A DNA stretch of 64,000 bases from Streptomyces antimycoticus. Lineage in GTDB: Bacteria; Actinomycetota; Actinomycetes; Streptomycetales; Streptomycetaceae. Under the pieces are notes generated by a model. That model had not been told where the DNA came from. It saw only the letters and a list, made by a program, of their open reading frames with translations, and made no database searches. Positions 62,200 to 64,000 of this stretch are shown piece by piece (the first letter of the stretch is position 1; every line of letters starts with the position of its first letter). The translations under genes were made by a program, and so were the position numbers. Location: NCBI RefSeq assembly GCF_005405925.1, contig NZ_BJHV01000001.1, positions 8,246,001 through 8,310,000 on the forward strand, read 5' to 3'.

Positions 62200-63593
62200 G
62201 TGAGCAACGAACCCTCCCACCAGCACCCCCACGAACACCAGATCCTCAACCCGGCCACCGAGGAGGTCATCGCCACCGTCCCCGCCGCCACCCCGGGGGA
62301 TGTGGCCGCCGCCGTCGCCCGCGCCACCGAGGCGCAGCGCGGCTGGGCCGGGCTCGCGCCCGCCGACCGCGCCCGGCTGCTGCGCCGCTTCGCCGCCGTC
62401 GTGGACGACCACATCGAGGAGCTCGCGGCGCTGGAGGTCCGCGAGGCGGGCCACCCGATCGGCAACGCCCGCTGGGAGGCGGGCAACGTGCGCGATCTGC
62501 TCGACTACGCGGCCGGGGGGCGGAGCGGCTGAGCGGCGCCCAGATCCCGGTGGCCGGCGGGCTGAACGTCACCTTCCATGAGCCGCTCGGCGTGGTCGCG
62601 GTCATCGCACCGTGGAACTTCCCCATGCCGATCGCCGCCTGGGGCACCGCGCCCGCCCTGGCCGCCGGGAACGCCGTGGTCCTCAAACCGGCCGAGACCA
62701 CCCCGCTCACCGCGCTCCGGCTGGCCGAACTCGCCCTGGAGGCGGGCCTTCCCGAGGGGCTCTTCCAGGTGCTGCCCGGGGCCGGGCCGGTCGCGGGCGC
62801 CGCGCTGGTCGAGCACCCCGGCGTCGCCAAGGTCGTCTTCACCGGCTCCACGGCCGTCGGCAAGGGGATCATGGCCAAATGCGCGGAGGGGGTGAAGAGG
62901 GTGACCCTCGAACTCGGCGGCAAGAGCCCGAACATCGTCTTCGCCGACGCCGACATCGAGCGCGCGGCGGCCGCGGCCCCCGGCTCCTTCCTGGACAACA
63001 CCGGCCAGGACTGCTGCGCCCGCAGCCGCATCCTGGTCCAGCGCGGCGTCTACGACCGGTTCATGGAGCTGCTGGCGCCCGCCGTGACCTCCTTCGCGGT
63101 CGGCGACCCGGCCGACCCCGCCACCGCGATGGGCCCGCTGATCTCGGCCGCCCAGCGGGAGCGCGTACGGTCCTACGTACCCGAGGACGCGCCCGCCGCG
63201 ATCCGTGGTGAGGCCCCGAAGGGCAAGGGGTTCTGGTACCCGGCCACCGTGCTGGAGGCCACCGGCCAAGGGGACCGCGCCGCCGTGGAGGAGATCTTCG
63301 GCCCCGTCGCCGTCGTCCTGCCCTTCGAGGACGAGGCCGACGCCGTACGGCTGGCCAATGCCACCGACTACGGCCTGTCCGGTTCGATCTGGACCCGCGA
63401 CGTGGGCCGCGCGGTCCGGGTCTCGCGCGCCGTCGCCGCCGGGAACCTGTCCGTCAACTCGCACAGCAGCGTGCGGTACGCCACCCCCTTCGGCGGCTAC
63501 AAGCAGTCCGGCCTGGGCCGGGAGCTGGGCCCAGACGCCCTTACCGCCTTCACCGAGACCAAGAACGTCTTCATCAGCACCGAGGAGCAGTGA
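62200..63593 (+). CDS. Aldehyde dehydrogenase (one frameshift)
   Basis: About 464 aa after correction. NAD(P)-dependent aldehyde dehydrogenase that would oxidise the gamma-glutamyl aldehyde to the acid. Seen: VIAPWNFPMP, KPAETTPLTA, VFTGSTAVGKGI, the general base in LELGGKSPNIV, the catalytic Cys in NTGQDCCARSRI, and EEIFGPVAVVLPF. The frame is lost in the G-run 62515-62520; one missing G gives ERLSGAQIPVAGG. GTG start with GAGGAACC upstream. The next SDR starts one base after the stop. Confidence 0.88.
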
Positions 63594-63594
63594 C

Positions 63595-64000
63595 GTGACC
63601 GAGACCCCCGTGTGCCGCCGTCTGGTGGGCCGTACCGCCGTCGTCACCGGAGCGGGCAGCGGCATCGGCCTGGCCACCGCGCGCCGCCTGGCCTCCGAGG
63701 GCGCGCAGGTCGTCTGCGCCGATATCGACGAGAGCGCGGGCAAGGCCGCGGCCGACGAGGTCGGCGGGCTCTTCGTCCGGGTGGATGTGACCGACCCCGA
63801 GGAGGTCGAGGCGCTCTTCAAGACCGCCTTCGACACCTACGGTTCGGTGGACATCGCCTTCAACAACGCCGGTATCTCGCCGCCCGACGACGACTCGATC
63901 CTCACCACCGGACTGGACGCCTGGAAGCGCGTCCAGGAGGTCAACCTCACCTCCGTCTATCTGTGCTGCAAGGCCGCGCTGCCCTATATGCGGCGGCAGG
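63595..64000 (+). CDS. SDR-family oxidoreductase, 3' end outside window
   Basis: N-terminal 135 aa of a classical SDR: VVTGAGSGIGLATARRLA (NAD binding), DIDESAGKAAADEVGG, NNAGISPPDDD, with the catalytic Ser-Tyr-Lys part beyond the window. GTG start just after the aldehyde dehydrogenase stop, so it belongs to the same operon. It probably performs the alcohol-to-aldehyde step of the amine pathway. Reading remains open to the last base of the window. Confidence 0.85.
   Translation, partial: MTETPVCRRLVGRTAVVTGAGSGIGLATARRLASEGAQVVCADIDESAGKAAADEVGGLFVRVDVTDPEEVEALFKTAFDTYGSVDIAFNNAGISPPDDDSILTTGLDAWKRVQEVNLTSVYLCCKAALPYMRRQ

Noticed and set aside
8450..63593. Programmed -1 frameshifting at slippery runs
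   Set aside because: The breaks occur in unrelated genes, mostly at short G/C runs with no slippery heptamer, and homologous families are encoded in single frames.

Overview
The window is very GC-rich actinomycete DNA and is almost certainly Streptomyces. The supporting features are a complete hopanoid operon, a WhiJ/AbaA-type trio (XRE regulator, DUF397, RsbW-like ATPase), GH19 chitinase and GH46 chitosanase genes, GTG starts, overlapping stop/start codons, and rare TTA (bldA-type) leucine codons. No rRNA, tRNA, CRISPR array, insertion sequence or origin was seen.

Layout. (1) 0.06-5.3 kb: a tight operon for an activated polyol-phosphate or phospholipid head group and its export: LicC-like nucleotidyltransferase, glycerol-1-phosphate dehydrogenase-like enzyme, CDP-alcohol phosphatidyltransferase, GT2 glycosyltransferase and a TagGH-like ABC exporter, closed by a strong terminator. 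(2) 5.4-24.7 kb: a biosynthetic cluster with IclR, LuxR and TetR regulators, an MFS exporter, an FAD oxygenase, a split iterative PUFA-synthase-like polyketide/fatty-acid synthase (AT-ACP; SDR-KS-CLF-KR-DH; KR-DH), a SnoaL-like protein, an SDR and a P450. The N-terminal SDR domain has the Tyr-X6-Lys signature of FabL/FabI-type enoyl reductases, which makes this assembly line the best novelty candidate. (3) 25.1-39.1 kb: hopanoid operon hpnC-hpnD-hpnE-polyprenyl synthase-shc-hpnG-hpnH-ispG-dxs-hpnO, with a serpin gene at its 3' end. (4) 39.2-45.1 kb: tyrosine phosphatase, alpha-galactosidase, SGNH hydrolase, and the regulator trio with a palindromic operator. (5) 45.1-50.4 kb: a minus-strand operon matching the uncharacterised STM4011-STM4015 set (two radical SAM proteins, a phosphatase/sulfatase-fold hydrolase, an ATP-grasp protein, a leucine-rich-repeat protein). 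(6) 50.6-57.4 kb: DUF6745 pair, chitinase, acetyltransferase, metallo-beta-lactamase-fold protein, chitosanase and an esterase, several with clear operators. (7) 57.5-64 kb: a gamma-glutamylation route for an amine such as ethanolamine (peptidase C26, permease, FCD regulator, GlnA-like ligase, aldehyde dehydrogenase, SDR cut by the window edge).

How the genes work together. hpnC/D/E make squalene from farnesyl diphosphate, Shc cyclises it, and HpnH, HpnG and HpnO build and aminate the side chain. IspG and Dxs boost precursor supply through the MEP pathway. In the synthase cluster, AT loads the single ACP, KS-CLF extends, and KR, DH and the FabL-like domain reduce the chain; the oxygenases then tailor it.

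Caution on sequence quality. Eleven genes carry twelve single-base frameshifts, every one at a run of G or C, and eleven of the twelve are losses of one base. Correcting each restores a full-length protein with intact motifs and a length divisible by three. I annotate these as CDS and treat the shifts as probable sequencing or assembly errors. Spans are given across the shift, so a direct translation of the stated coordinates will break there.
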